A DNA stretch of 64,000 bases from Moellerella sp963519845 (GCA_963519845.1 CAUQNX010000005.1:119366-183365), one strand, 5' to 3'; positions 54,184-63,822 are shown, counted from the stretch's first letter. A program made the numbers and translations. The notes: generated from the letters alone by a model not told the origin.

Positions 54184-54960
54184 CTACAGTGGAGTAAAAC
54201 CGTATTGTTTGAAAATTTCAGCTGCCTGTGGAGTTTTCAGGTAATCATAAAACTGACGAGTCGCTTTATTATCCTGATCTTTCACGATTGCCATCGGATA
54301 TTCAACAGCCTTATGGCTATCGATTGGGAAAATCCCCACAACTTTAACTTTGTCACTTGCAACAGCATCAGAACCATAAACGATGCCTAATGGTGCTTCA
54401 TCACGTTCGACTAATGCCATTCCGCTACGCACATTATTCGTTCTTGCTAACAGTGGGCTGATTGTATCCCAAGCACCTAGATATTCTAGTGACTCTTTAG
54501 CATAAATACCGACTGGCACATGATCAGGATCGCCAACAGCTAAACGTTTATCACCGATCAATTTTTTCCAGTCAGTCTGTTTATTAATTTCAACTTTATT
54601 TAATTTAGAATCTTTTGGCGCGATAAGAACCAATTCATTACCTAATAAAGTGTAACGCGTATTCTCAACAATCTGTTTTTTATCAATTGCATAATCCATC
54701 CATTGCTGATCAGCAGAGATAAACAGATTTGCAGGTGCACCTTGCTCAATTTGACGCGCTAGGGTTGATGAAGAAGCATAAGAGGCAACCACTTCATTCT
54801 TAGTTTCTTTTTGGTATAGGCTCGAAATTTCATTTAAAGCATTAGTTAGAGAAGCGGCTGCAAAAACAGTTACTTTTTCTGCGGCAAATGCTGAGCTAAC
54901 TAAAGAAAGAGATACGGCAGTTCCGGCCAAAAGATTAATAATTTTTTTGTTCATGATCAC
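54184..54960 (-). CDS. modA: Molybdate-binding periplasmic protein ModA
   Basis: 258 residues with a signal peptide ending near AFAAEK (residue 26). Substrate loops: VFAAASLTNAL, YASSSTLARQIEQGAPANLF with serines binding the oxyanion, and GDPDHVPVGIYAKESL. First gene of modABC. The first ATG (54960) has AGG seven bases before it; codon 3 is also ATG. A ModE-like operator is just upstream. Confidence 0.95.
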   Translation of the reverse strand: MIMNKKIINLLAGTAVSLSLVSSAFAAEKVTVFAAASLTNALNEISSLYQKETKNEVVASYASSSTLARQIEQGAPANLFISADQQWMDYAIDKKQIVENTRYTLLGNELVLIAPKDSKLNKVEINKQTDWKKLIGDKRLAVGDPDHVPVGIYAKESLEYLGAWDTISPLLARTNNVRSGMALVERDEAPLGIVYGSDAVASDKVKVVGIFPIDSHKAVEYPMAIVKDQDNKATRQFYDYLKTPQAAEIFKQYGFTPL

Positions 54961-54985
54961 ATCACCTATATTATGCTAGTCGATT

Positions 54986-55009
54986 CGCTATATATATCAG
55001 GACATAACG
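54986..55009. promoter_or_regulatory. ModE operator upstream of modA
   Basis: Imperfect 24-bp palindrome with arms CGCTATAT and ACATAACG, the CGTTATAT/ATATAACG pattern of ModE sites. It lies 26 bases from the modA start. ModE-molybdate binding here would repress modABC. Confidence 0.65.
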
Positions 55010-55175
55010 TAGATGGAAAGTCAATAAGCTTTAAATGGTGCGCCAAGACACTAAATCAGCAAATTAAAATCTATTTACACTCTAGAGTGAGCGGTGGTGA
55101 GTTCGGATTAAGACACTTTTATTATGTGGATTCAAAGGAGAGAGATTTAAGCTAATAGCGGCAATTGACTGACTG

Positions 55176-55203
55176 AAAAAATTACCCGACAACTTGTGTC
55201 GGG
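55176..55203 (-). terminator. acrZ terminator
   Basis: CCCGACA and TGTCGGG (55185-55203) form a 7-bp stem; on the minus strand it is followed by TAATTTTTT. Confidence 0.7.
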
Positions 55204-55224
55204 CAACTTAGAAATAGAGGCGAA

Positions 55225-55368
55225 TTATTTTTTCTCGCTATGGTGGATATGAGCCTTAGAGAGCAGGTTAAAGAACGCGCCCAAACCATAAATTAAGCCC
55301 ATAATAACAGTCATAACAACGGGAACCATGAGTAAGGCAAAACCCAGACTTTTCAAAAGATCTAACAT
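55225..55368 (-). CDS. acrZ: AcrZ, small subunit of the AcrAB-TolC efflux pump
   Basis: 47 residues from the ATG at 55368, preceded by AAAGAGG; a longer in-frame extension upstream is not needed. The single membrane helix LLKSLGFALLMVPVVMTVIM matches E. coli AcrZ (YbhT), followed by GLIYGLGAFFNLL and a short His/Lys tail. In E. coli AcrZ binds AcrB and helps export of some drugs such as chloramphenicol and tetracycline. It lies between modA and modE, as in E. coli. Confidence 0.92.
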   Translation of the reverse strand: MLDLLKSLGFALLMVPVVMTVIMGLIYGLGAFFNLLSKAHIHHSEKK

Positions 55369-55592
55369 TGAGGCCTCTTTCAGTGTTACTGTAACTACCC
55401 AGACAGCCCAATAAAGCTGATAATGGAAAATCAATTTACATACGATATAATTATGTCGAATGCATACAAAATTATAACTAACTAATAGTACCGTTATAAG
55501 CAGTATTATTCTATATAAATTAATTTTAGACAATGCACGAAACGTGCTTTTCAGGCGCTTACCCTGAAGTCCTAACAAAAAGAGCCGATATT

Positions 55593-56384
55593 ATGCAAGC
55601 TGAAATTCTACTGACGCTAAAACTGCATGACCGACTATTTGCTGATCCACGCCGTATCTCATTGTTAAAACAAATAAGAGCAACTGGATCAATCAGCCAA
55701 GGTGCCAAATTAGCCGGAATTAGTTATAAGAGTGCTTGGGATGCGATTAATGAAATGAATCAGATGGCTGATGAAATTTTAGTTGATCGCGCAACCGGAG
55801 GCAAGGGAGGTGGCGGTACGACACTGACTCATTATGCTGACCGTTTATTGCAACTTTATGATCTCCTTGCCCAAATTCAGCAGAAAGCCTTTGATGTATT
55901 AAAAGAGGACTCTCTGCCATTAGATAGCCTATTAGCGGCTATTTCACGCTTTTCATTGCAGACCAGTGCGCGTAATCAGTTCTTTGGTACGCTAATTAAA
56001 CGCGATCATAATCAGGTGCAGCAGCACGTCAAAATTCAGCTATCTGATGGTAAAAGTGTGATTGATGCAGCCTTGACTGAACAAAGTGCCAACCGCTTAG
56101 GATTAAGTGAAGGTAAAGAGGTGCTTGCGCTTATCAAAGCTCCTTGGATTAAACTAAAGAAAGGTCATTCGACTGAACATCCCTTTGATAATGCGCTAAT
56201 AGGTACGATTAGCAGTATTGAAAAAGGGGATGAAAATAGTGAAATTATGGTGAAACTCAAAGATGGAGAGACCTTATGTTCCACCCTCCCCAACCAAGAT
56301 GTTGAAAGCCAAAACCTGCAAATGGACGATCAAGTCACAGCACTATTTAATGCTGATCAGGTTATTATCGCCACACTCTGCTAG
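55593..56384 (+). CDS. modE: Molybdate-responsive regulator ModE
   Basis: 263 residues from the ATG at 55593, matching the E. coli start MQAEILLTLKLH; the track upstream to 55533 adds 20 unlikely residues. Winged HTH (about 1-110): ISQGAKLAGISYKSAWDAIN and RATGGKGGGG in the wing. Two MOP domains follow (about 120-262), SRFSLQTSARNQFFGT and a C-terminal repeat ending VIIATLC, for molybdate binding. It represses modABC and activates moa/dms-type genes in E. coli. Confidence 0.95.
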   Translation: MQAEILLTLKLHDRLFADPRRISLLKQIRATGSISQGAKLAGISYKSAWDAINEMNQMADEILVDRATGGKGGGGTTLTHYADRLLQLYDLLAQIQQKAFDVLKEDSLPLDSLLAAISRFSLQTSARNQFFGTLIKRDHNQVQQHVKIQLSDGKSVIDAALTEQSANRLGLSEGKEVLALIKAPWIKLKKGHSTEHPFDNALIGTISSIEKGDENSEIMVKLKDGETLCSTLPNQDVESQNLQMDDQVTALFNADQVIIATLC

Positions 56385-56594
56385 TTATTGACTCTATTTT
56401 TTCTTTTTCCTGCCGACAAACTAAGCCTTTGTTGGCAGGAAGAGGCTTCTCCTACATTTTTTTATCTTTTTCAAGCCCCTATATATTGACATTAATGCTC
56501 TTCACGCTTATTTGTGGATACCAAACAAATAAATGTATTGGATAACTGAACGCAGCCAAACTATATAGCAAGACGGGTATATTAAGGATATAAC

Positions 56595-58064
56595 ATGAAA
56601 ACACTCAACATAACCCAGGGCATCTTTCGGTTAAGTGATACTAACACCCTGAATATTCCGCAATTAACGATCAATCAAGGTGATAGCTGGGCGTTTGTTG
56701 GCGCAAATGGTAGTGGGAAATCGTCTCTCGCACGGGTGCTAACACAAGAATTAACGCCACTTAGCGGACAAATTTCTAGCCCATTTAATACCTCTGTTCG
56801 TGTCTCATTTGAGCAATTACAAAAAATCATTCAAGACGAATGGGTGCGAAATAATACCGATCTATTAAGCGAAGATGAAGATGATACTGGTTATAGCGCA
56901 GCACAAGTCATTCAATTAAATCATAAAGATAATGAATATTGTCTTGAACTCGCACAAAAATTTGGAATTAGCGATCTGCTATCTCGTCGCTTTAAATATC
57001 TCTCCACAGGCGAAACACGCAAAGTTCTACTTTGTCAGGCGTTAATGAGCCAGCCTGATCTCTTAGTTCTGGACGAACCTTTCGATGGATTAGATGTACT
57101 TTCTCGCAATAATCTGAGCGAATTATTAGAACAGCTGTCAGAGAAAGGCCTAACTATCGTACTAATACTCAATCGATTTGATGAATTACCAGAATTTGTC
57201 GAATACATAGGTGTTTTGGCAGATTGTCAGCTAACCGTATCGGGTAAAAAACAGCAGATATTAGCCGACAGCTTGATTGCACAGCTACGTCACAGCGAAA
57301 AGATACGCCATTTGACTATCCCTGAAGTGGAAGATCCAACGGCTGAAAAAATTCTATCAGATGATACCCCGAGAGTAATCCTCAATAATGTTGTCGTGGA
57401 GTATCAAGATAAACCCATTATTCACGGTTTGAATTGGCAAGTTTTACCCGGCGAACACTGGCAAATTATTGGCGAAAATGGGGCTGGGAAATCCACCCTA
57501 CTTAACCTGATCACTGGTGATCATCCTCAAGGATATTCTAATGATTTAACACTATTTGGCCGGCGTCGCGGCAGTGGTGAAACCATTTGGGATATCAAGC
57601 GTCATATCGGTTACGTCAGTAATAGTATTCATAACGATTATCGCGTCACCACAAATATTATTAATGTCATTATTTCTGGCTTTCATGATTCTATTGGTCT
57701 CTATCAAACGCCCTCAGACCGACAGAAACAGCTTGCCTACGAATGGTTAGCACTATTAGGCTTTCAAGCTAATATGGCCACCCAGCCATTCCACTCGCTC
57801 TCTTGGGGGCAACAGCGCCTAGTATTGATCGCCAGAGCTTTAGTCAAGCATCCTGCTTTGCTGATCCTCGATGAGCCCTTACAAGGACTCGATGGTCTAA
57901 ATCGTCTGCTGGTGCTCAGATTTATTGATGTGATGATCAGTAAGGGCAATACGCAATTACTGTTTGTTGCTCATCATCAACAAGATACGCCAGCTTGTAT
58001 TACTCATCGATTAAAATTTGTGCCTGACGGTGATATTTATCGTTATATCACTGAAACACTATAG
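56595..58064 (+). CDS. modF: ModF, double ATP-binding protein of the mod region
   Basis: 489 residues with two ABC ATPase domains and no membrane part. Walker A sites VGANGSGKSS (about 38-47) and IGENGAGKST (about 298-307). The signatures are STGETRK in the first half and SWGQQR in the second. Walker B sites LLVLDEPFDGLD and LLILDEPLQGLD. In E. coli it is downstream of modE and linked to molybdate systems and photorepair, but its role is not well defined. ATG follows AAGGATATAAC. Confidence 0.9.
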   Translation: MKTLNITQGIFRLSDTNTLNIPQLTINQGDSWAFVGANGSGKSSLARVLTQELTPLSGQISSPFNTSVRVSFEQLQKIIQDEWVRNNTDLLSEDEDDTGYSAAQVIQLNHKDNEYCLELAQKFGISDLLSRRFKYLSTGETRKVLLCQALMSQPDLLVLDEPFDGLDVLSRNNLSELLEQLSEKGLTIVLILNRFDELPEFVEYIGVLADCQLTVSGKKQQILADSLIAQLRHSEKIRHLTIPEVEDPTAEKILSDDTPRVILNNVVVEYQDKPIIHGLNWQVLPGEHWQIIGENGAGKSTLLNLITGDHPQGYSNDLTLFGRRRGSGETIWDIKRHIGYVSNSIHNDYRVTTNIINVIISGFHDSIGLYQTPSDRQKQLAYEWLALLGFQANMATQPFHSLSWGQQRLVLIARALVKHPALLILDEPLQGLDGLNRLLVLRFIDVMISKGNTQLLFVAHHQQDTPACITHRLKFVPDGDIYRYITETL

Positions 58065-58093
58065 TTTTAATTGATAGTCAGCAATTATATATA

Positions 58094-58118
58094 GGGTAAG
58101 TGTATCATTCACTTACCC
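58094..58118 (+). terminator. modF terminator
   Basis: GGGTAAGTG (58094-58102) pairs with CACTTACCC (58110-58118), followed by TTGTTTTA. Confidence 0.75.
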
Positions 58119-58294
58119 TTGTTTTAATCAAAATAACAAAACAAATAACTCTTTAGATATAGGGATCTAACAGAAATAGAAAGATAGCTCGTAAAAATAC
58201 AAAATCAGCAAAATCACAGTTAAAATTCGTATTTAGCCCCGTCCTCTCGTATTAGAATATAAATTAATACTCTGATCATACTCGGATATCTTTT

Positions 58295-59122
58295 ATGACT
58301 TGGCTTTGGCTCGCATCTTCGTTACTAATACTCGCCAAATGGCGAATAATTTCTCTTATTTTATTGATGAATGCCATACTCTTTGGCTTCCTTTGTGGCT
58401 ACCTGACACCCACTTTTTTTATCACTTTAGGAATTATTTCTGTCATAGGTTTAGCTCGTTGGCATTATCGCAATCAAGCGAGTATCCGTTTGATTAGTGA
58501 AATTCTATTGATAGTGATAACTTTTGCTCTTTTTCGTCATCTACTGCCGGGCTTTGCGAATCCCCTATATCTAGATAAGGTCATTATCGGTCCTCTTAGC
58601 GCCCCTTTTAGCCCCTATTTCAATTTCGATAAAGCCCTTGCACCCTTTATTCTATTACTCTGTATTCCAACTCTATTTAGCTGTCAGGCAGTAAAATCAG
58701 CCACCCTATGGCAATGGATAGCATTAATTATTGCTGTACCTCTGTTGCTCATCTGTGCTGTTTTTGCTGGTGGTCTTGCTTTTGAATGGCATTTTCCCAA
58801 TTGGCTACCTCTATTTATTATCAGTAATTTATTGTTTGTTTGTTTGGCTGAAGAGGCGCTATTCCGGGGCTATCTACAGCGAAAACTCACCGAACATCTG
58901 CCTTCGCCCTATCTGGCGCTCTTTATTGCCGCACTCTTATTTGGTGCTGCCCACTTTGCAGGTGGGCCGCTACTTATGTTGTTCGCAACACTCGCCGGAG
59001 TCATTTATGGTCTTGCTTGGATGTGGAGTGGTAAATTATGGCTTGCTGTATCGTTTCACTTCGGGTTAAATCTAGTACATCTGTTATTTTTTACTTATCC
59101 AATAAAGGTGATCACGGGATAA
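58295..59122 (+). CDS. CPBP family intramembrane metalloprotease
   Basis: 275 residues with about eight membrane spans. The CPBP (CAAX prenyl protease/bacteriocin-processing) motifs are complete: EEALFRGYLQ (EExxxR), FGAAHFAGG, and HFGLNLVH near the end. Members cleave membrane-embedded substrates or protect against bacteriocins. The substrate here is not known. It sits between modF and gpmA, where E. coli has galETKM, so it marks a difference in gene content. Single gene. Confidence 0.85.
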   Translation: MTWLWLASSLLILAKWRIISLILLMNAILFGFLCGYLTPTFFITLGIISVIGLARWHYRNQASIRLISEILLIVITFALFRHLLPGFANPLYLDKVIIGPLSAPFSPYFNFDKALAPFILLLCIPTLFSCQAVKSATLWQWIALIIAVPLLLICAVFAGGLAFEWHFPNWLPLFIISNLLFVCLAEEALFRGYLQRKLTEHLPSPYLALFIAALLFGAAHFAGGPLLMLFATLAGVIYGLAWMWSGKLWLAVSFHFGLNLVHLLFFTYPIKVITG

Positions 59123-59380
59123 CACATTTTCTGTTAGAGATATGCTAAATTAATGCTCTAGTCGATTAGTTTTTGGACGCTTTATCAATTTTGTTCTCTT
59201 TATCAACCAGTGAGCGTTGAGCAATAAATGCCCCGCAAGTTGTGACATAAAGCAAAAGCGTTAAAAATATTGATTTAGCTACAGTAAAGTATCACTTGTG
59301 ACTGGCGTTCAGAATGATGATCCCTATAATGTGATCAGCGATAATTATTTTTTATGAATGTACTTATAGGAGTTTGACCT

Positions 59381-60133
59381 ATGGCAGTAACTAAGCTGGT
59401 TCTAGTAAGACACGGTGAGAGTGAGTGGAATAAAGAAAACCGTTTCACTGGTTGGACTGATGTCGAGCTGTCGGAAAAAGGCCGCGAAGAAGCAAAAGTT
59501 GCGGGTGAATTATTAAAAGAAGGCGGATTCGTATTTGATTTTGCCTACACTTCAGTTCTAAAGCGCGCTATCCACACCCTGTGGGGCATTCTTGATCAAG
59601 TTAATCAGCAATGGCTACCTGTTGAAAAAAGCTGGAAACTGAACGAACGTCACTACGGTGCACTTCAAGGTCTCGATAAATCAGAAACAGCAGCAAAATA
59701 TGGTGATGAGCAAGTTAAATTATGGCGTCGTGGTTTTGCAATCACCCCACCAGAGCTGACTAAAGAAGACGAACGTTTTCCAGGCCATGATCCACGCTAT
59801 GCTAAGCTAGCAGAAAGCGAACTGCCTGTGACTGAAAGTTTAGCGACTACTATCGATCGCGTTATTCCTTATTGGGAAGAAGTGATCAAACCACGTATGC
59901 TGAAAGGCGAAAAAATTATTATTGCAGCGCACGGTAACTCACTGCGCGCATTGGTGAAATATTTGGACAATATGGGTGAAGATGAAATTCTAAACCTGAA
60001 TATCCCAACGGCTGTGCCATTGGTTTATGAGTTCGATGAAAATATGAAACCAATCAAACGCTATTATCTGGGTAATCAAGACGAAATTGCTGCGAAACAA
60101 GCTGCTGTAGCGAACCAAGGTAAAGCAAAATAA
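59381..60133 (+). CDS. gpmA: 2,3-bisphosphoglycerate-dependent phosphoglycerate mutase
   Basis: 250 residues. Catalytic histidine in LVLVRHGESEWN (about 5-16, His in RHGE); second histidine in IAAHGNSLRAL. RRGFAITPPEL and NERHYGALQGLDK are typical. Interconverts 3- and 2-phosphoglycerate in glycolysis. ATG preceded by TAGGAG. Ends at a clear terminator. Confidence 0.97.
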   Translation: MAVTKLVLVRHGESEWNKENRFTGWTDVELSEKGREEAKVAGELLKEGGFVFDFAYTSVLKRAIHTLWGILDQVNQQWLPVEKSWKLNERHYGALQGLDKSETAAKYGDEQVKLWRRGFAITPPELTKEDERFPGHDPRYAKLAESELPVTESLATTIDRVIPYWEEVIKPRMLKGEKIIIAAHGNSLRALVKYLDNMGEDEILNLNIPTAVPLVYEFDENMKPIKRYYLGNQDEIAAKQAAVANQGKAK

Positions 60134-60150
60134 GTTTTATTTGCTTATAA

Positions 60151-60178
60151 AAAAGCCACTCAATTGAGTGGCTTTTTT
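60151..60178. terminator. gpmA terminator, bidirectional
   Basis: GCCACTC-AATT-GAGTGGC (60155-60172) flanked by AAAA and TTTTTTT. Confidence 0.88.
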
Positions 60179-60213
60179 TATCTGCTGTATGCCCTATTGG
60201 AGCATAAGGACAA

Positions 60214-60906
60214 TTAGAATAGGTAGCGAGCACCGAGATAAAGTTCATTTGAGCTCAAGCTAGCTTTCATTTGCTCATCTTTAAAGCCTCTTGCATTGGT
60301 AAAATTGTTCCAACCGCTCTCTGTTTTACCAAGGTCAATATAACGATAACCTAAATCAAAATTTAGCTTATCGATAGGCTGGTAGCTGGCACCAACACCA
60401 ACAGAATAGATAATATTAGTATCTGTATTGCTTCCAAAAGTATTTGCTGCCACGTTCTGCCAGCCGGAGGATTTAATTTTCGCTATACCAATACCCGCTG
60501 TACCATAAACAGAAAAGCCATTCGCAATATCATAATCACGATAGGCATTTAGCATAACACGCTGGGTCTCAACTTTATGGTGATTCCAGCTTGATGTCCA
60601 ACGCGATGAACCGCTGGTATATTCAGTCTTTTTCGGCAAAGTATATTCAGCCTCGGTACGCCAGCCATTACCATACTGGTAACCAATCGCCAGTGAACCG
60701 CTGTAATAATCATCTTTTTCATCACCAGAGACAAAGCTACCGATACCCGGACGACTACTGGTGTCCATATTGTCTGCTTTTTGCCATGCTTTAGTTACTC
60801 TGGCAGCGCCATAATAGCCTTCGTCTGTTGTTGCGGCAGAAGCGACAGTCACACTTCCTGCTAAGATAATAGTTGTGATTGCGCTTAAAATTAATTGTGT
60901 TTTCAT
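60214..60906 (-). CDS. Opacity-type outer-membrane beta-barrel protein
   Basis: 230 residues with a signal peptide ending near ASAA-TTDEG (residue 24). The rest matches an eight-stranded OmpA/Opa-like barrel: GSLAIGYQYGNGWRTEAEYT, VMLNAYRDYD, VYGTAGIGIAKIK, NFDLGYRYIDLG, ending ELYLGARYLF with terminal phenylalanine. Function unknown; such barrels are often adhesins or envelope-integrity proteins. ATG follows AAGGAAAGG. Single gene, convergent with gpmA. Confidence 0.8.
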   Translation of the reverse strand: MKTQLILSAITTIILAGSVTVASAATTDEGYYGAARVTKAWQKADNMDTSSRPGIGSFVSGDEKDDYYSGSLAIGYQYGNGWRTEAEYTLPKKTEYTSGSSRWTSSWNHHKVETQRVMLNAYRDYDIANGFSVYGTAGIGIAKIKSSGWQNVAANTFGSNTDTNIIYSVGVGASYQPIDKLNFDLGYRYIDLGKTESGWNNFTNARGFKDEQMKASLSSNELYLGARYLF

Positions 60907-61135
60907 CTAGCCTTTCCTTAACTTTTATAGTTTATTTCTATTATTATTAATTATAGCTTCCATGAATGACAGTCCTTTTTAGATGAATAACATCATCAAT
61001 ATTTATGAAAAATAAATAGGATCAATCCTATGGATTAAATATACATCTAATAACTTAAGTTATATGTTATGTATAACGGCAGAAAACGTTATGATTGACG
61101 CCATCTTAGAATTGTTTAATTGATGAATAAAATAG

Positions 61136-61897
61136 ATGAATAAATTTAATATATATGTTTGGGTAGGTTTAGCGATCAACATCGCGCTGCTAGTCGCTCT
61201 CATCTATATGATGCAGACAGGTGAATTAACCGTTGGTTTTAGTCAGGAAGCAACAGGCGATAGTTTAAAATTTATGAAAGTATTGATCGTTATTGCAGCG
61301 ATTAGTATTCCATTACAAATTATCAGCATGCTCACTATGACTTATTGGCCACAAACATCTTTGTTATTGGCTTTTGTCGCTTCGATTGTTTTTATTCCAA
61401 TTAGCCTAGTATTTATCTTTGGAATGCTCTTCTCATCTACCCAATGGCGTTTCCGTCATTTTCAATTGAGTAGCCCCCTTGCGCAAGCCGATTATGAGCT
61501 ATGCCTTAACTTTTCTCCACAGAGAAATATCATTCTATGTGTCTCCTTGACGGCGACTGGCTTAGTGCTCTTTGTACTTGGCCAAAGCTTGGGACTCTTT
61601 CTGATTGTACTGGCGGCTTTTCGTTTTATTATTGGCAAAAGGATCAGTGGAACACCTTTGCTAGCAATTAAAAATGAAAAACTGATCTTTCGCCCCAATT
61701 TTTTCGCCAATAGCTACCAAATAGCCTTAAAAGAAGTCTCTGTTATTCGAGAAAGAGAAAATGCGTTTGATCTGCTGGTGGCCCATGATGGCACCATTAG
61801 TAAATTGGTCTATTATCATAAAGATATAAAACAAGATCAGCATAATACTATTGCAGCTTTGTTAAGCCTAATCAAAGGTGAGAAGCGGATAAAATAA
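61136..61897 (+). CDS. Hypothetical membrane protein
   Basis: 253 residues. About five hydrophobic spans in two groups (about 7-25, 47-67, 75-100 and 133-165), then a basic C-terminal domain (about 175-253) that looks like a small beta-rich domain (LLAIKNEKLIFRPN, EVSVIRERENAFDLLV). The layout, membrane part then PH-like tail, is only suggestive. The ATG has a weak ribosome site. Not recognised as a family. Same strand as the cupin gene 66 bases downstream. Confidence 0.6.
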   Translation: MNKFNIYVWVGLAINIALLVALIYMMQTGELTVGFSQEATGDSLKFMKVLIVIAAISIPLQIISMLTMTYWPQTSLLLAFVASIVFIPISLVFIFGMLFSSTQWRFRHFQLSSPLAQADYELCLNFSPQRNIILCVSLTATGLVLFVLGQSLGLFLIVLAAFRFIIGKRISGTPLLAIKNEKLIFRPNFFANSYQIALKEVSVIRERENAFDLLVAHDGTISKLVYYHKDIKQDQHNTIAALLSLIKGEKRIK

Positions 61898-61963
61898 GAT
61901 ATATAAGCCATAAAATTTTGGCAATACTGAGTATTAAATCCATATTTTAGAAAGGGTATTAAT

Positions 61964-62356
61964 ATGATTAAATTTGCTGATTTTTCTACTGATAGCTCAC
62001 TTAGAGATAATTCGGTCGGAATTTCTATACAGAAGCTAGTCACTGGCAGTGAACAGAATGCCTACGCGACTGTTATTGACGCAGGTAATAAAGTTGGTTG
62101 TCATTGTCATCACGAAGGTGAAGAGTGGTATATTATTCTTACTGGGGAAGGCGTGGTCTTTACCGCTGACGTAAAAGATAGCGAGCTAATGCCGCCAGTA
62201 TCAGATACAAAATTTAAACCCGGTAGCGTCTTTTGTATTTCATCTAATACCGCACACCAACTTGTTGCGCATACGCGGGTTGAACTAATTTTTCTATGTC
62301 CTCCATCACACCTGACATTTGATCGTACAAGCTTCGAAAATATCAGCGAAAAATAA
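61964..62356 (+). CDS. Cupin domain protein
   Basis: 130 residues forming a single cupin barrel. Motif 1 is GCHCHHEGEEWYIILTGEG (about 46-64, two to three metal-binding His plus Glu), and motif 2 is PGSVFCISSNTAHQLVA with a third His. It probably binds a divalent metal. The reaction or ligand is unknown. ATG preceded by AAAGGGTAT. Possibly co-transcribed with the membrane protein upstream. Confidence 0.78.
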   Translation: MIKFADFSTDSSLRDNSVGISIQKLVTGSEQNAYATVIDAGNKVGCHCHHEGEEWYIILTGEGVVFTADVKDSELMPPVSDTKFKPGSVFCISSNTAHQLVAHTRVELIFLCPPSHLTFDRTSFENISEK

Positions 62357-62473
62357 ACTGACATTTATAGCTGTTAGAGTTCCCTAGGATATTTTTCAGA
62401 TATATATAATTAGAAAAATACGCTTATGGATAAATTAATCAAGTCAAATCAAATATAACCCGCGTAACTAAAA

Positions 62474-62506
62474 CTAAAAAAGCCGGTGTCGATTAAACAC
62501 TGGCTT
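62474..62506 (-). terminator. aroG terminator
   Basis: AAGCCgGTGT (62480-62489) pairs with ACACtGGCTT (62497-62506); on the minus strand it is followed by TTTTTTAG. Confidence 0.8.
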
Positions 62507-62529
62507 CTCTTTTAATTTTTGGCTAACGA

Positions 62530-63585
62530 CTATTTATTACGGCGCGCCTGCACTGCATTCGCTAACTGGCGAAGTAGCTTGTCGGTATCATCCCAACCAA
62601 TACAAGCATCGGTAACACTCTGACCATAAACCAGAGGCTGGTCAGACTCTAAATTCTGGCTACCTTCCACTAAATGACTCTCAATCATCACGCCAGTAAT
62701 AGCACTATTACCTTGGCTGATTTGCGCGGCAACATCAGTACCTACATCCATCTGTTTTTTAAACTGTTTGCTACTGTTCGCATGGCTGAAATCAATCATA
62801 ATACTTTCAGTTAAACCCGCTTTTTGCAGATTTTCACAGACAGCTGCAACATGTGTCGCGCTATAATTTGGCTCTTTACCACCACGTAAAATAATATGAC
62901 AATCTGGATTACCACTAGTACCCACAATTGCCGAGTGACCCCATTTAGTGACTGATAAAAAGCTATGTGGTGAACGAGCTGCACCGATGGCATCAATCGC
63001 AACCTTGATAGTGCCATCAGTACCATTTTTAAAACCAACTGGGCAAGAGAGACCTGAGGCCAACTCACGATGTACCTGAGATTCGGTTGTGCGTGCCCCG
63101 ATAGCCCCCCAGCTCATTAAATCAGCCACATACTGTGGAGTAATCATATCGAGGAATTCACCCGCTGTTGGCAGACCTTGATTATTGATATCAAGCAGCA
63201 GCTCACGAGCGATTTTCAAGCCATCATTAATATTAAAACTATTATCAATATGCGGATCGTTGATTAATCCTTTCCAACCCACTGTGGTACGAGGTTTTTC
63301 AAAATAGACACGCATAACGATTTCAAGTGTATCTTTTAGCTCATCGCGCAATACTTTTAATTGCTCCGCATATTCAAGGGCCGCTTTCGTATCATGAATT
63401 GAGCAAGGCCCAATAATAACCAGTAAACGATCATCTTCTTTAGTCAGGATCTTATGGATAGCATGACGGGATTGATGAACGGTAAACGCGGCTTTATCTG
63501 TCGCTGGAAATTTTTCCAACAAAGCAACAGGGGGCAATAACTCTCTAATTTGCTTAATTCTTACGTCATCGTTCTGATAATTCAT
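62530..63585 (-). CDS. aroG: 3-deoxy-7-phosphoheptulonate synthase, AroG type
   Basis: 351 residues from the ATG at 63585, matching the E. coli start MNYQNDDVRIKQI; an upstream ATG at 63621 adds 12 residues. Joins phosphoenolpyruvate and erythrose 4-phosphate, the first step of aromatic amino acid synthesis. IGPCSIHD, EKPRTTVGWKGLINDP, MSWGAIGARTTESQ and DFSHANSSKQ hold active-site and metal residues. Close identity to AroG suggests phenylalanine feedback control. Single gene with its own terminator. Confidence 0.95.
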   Translation of the reverse strand: MNYQNDDVRIKQIRELLPPVALLEKFPATDKAAFTVHQSRHAIHKILTKEDDRLLVIIGPCSIHDTKAALEYAEQLKVLRDELKDTLEIVMRVYFEKPRTTVGWKGLINDPHIDNSFNINDGLKIARELLLDINNQGLPTAGEFLDMITPQYVADLMSWGAIGARTTESQVHRELASGLSCPVGFKNGTDGTIKVAIDAIGAARSPHSFLSVTKWGHSAIVGTSGNPDCHIILRGGKEPNYSATHVAAVCENLQKAGLTESIMIDFSHANSSKQFKKQMDVGTDVAAQISQGNSAITGVMIESHLVEGSQNLESDQPLVYGQSVTDACIGWDDTDKLLRQLANAVQARRNK

Positions 63586-63785
63586 ACCCGTTATTCCATT
63601 TTTATTGATGTTATTTAACAATTGTCGTTGTGATTTTAATCTAACCCTTCATTCCGCCGCTGTAAACAGGCATTAGTGATAGCAAATTGATTTTCTCTTT
63701 GATTAGTCTCACTAAAATAATGTTCACAACTTATTTAGCAGCATAAAATATTGCATTTCAGGCTGGTTCACTGAGGAACCGCCAT

Positions 63786-63822
63786 AAAAAAGGCTAAAGC
63801 GCGACAATGCCACTTTAGCCTT
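63786..63822 (-). terminator. Terminator of the right-edge gene
   Basis: AAGGCTAAAG (63790-63799) pairs with CTTTAGCCTT (63813-63822); on the minus strand it is followed by TTTTTTATG. The remaining 63586-63789 stretch upstream of aroG is promoter region. Confidence 0.8.

Noticed and set aside
54973..55155. 60-codon plus-strand frame upstream of modA
   Set aside because: Covers the ModE operator and promoter; no ribosome site or family resemblance.
63661..63680. TyrR box upstream of aroG
   Set aside because: TGTAAACAGGCATTAGTG keeps only the left half of TGTAAA-N6-TTTACA; too weak to list.
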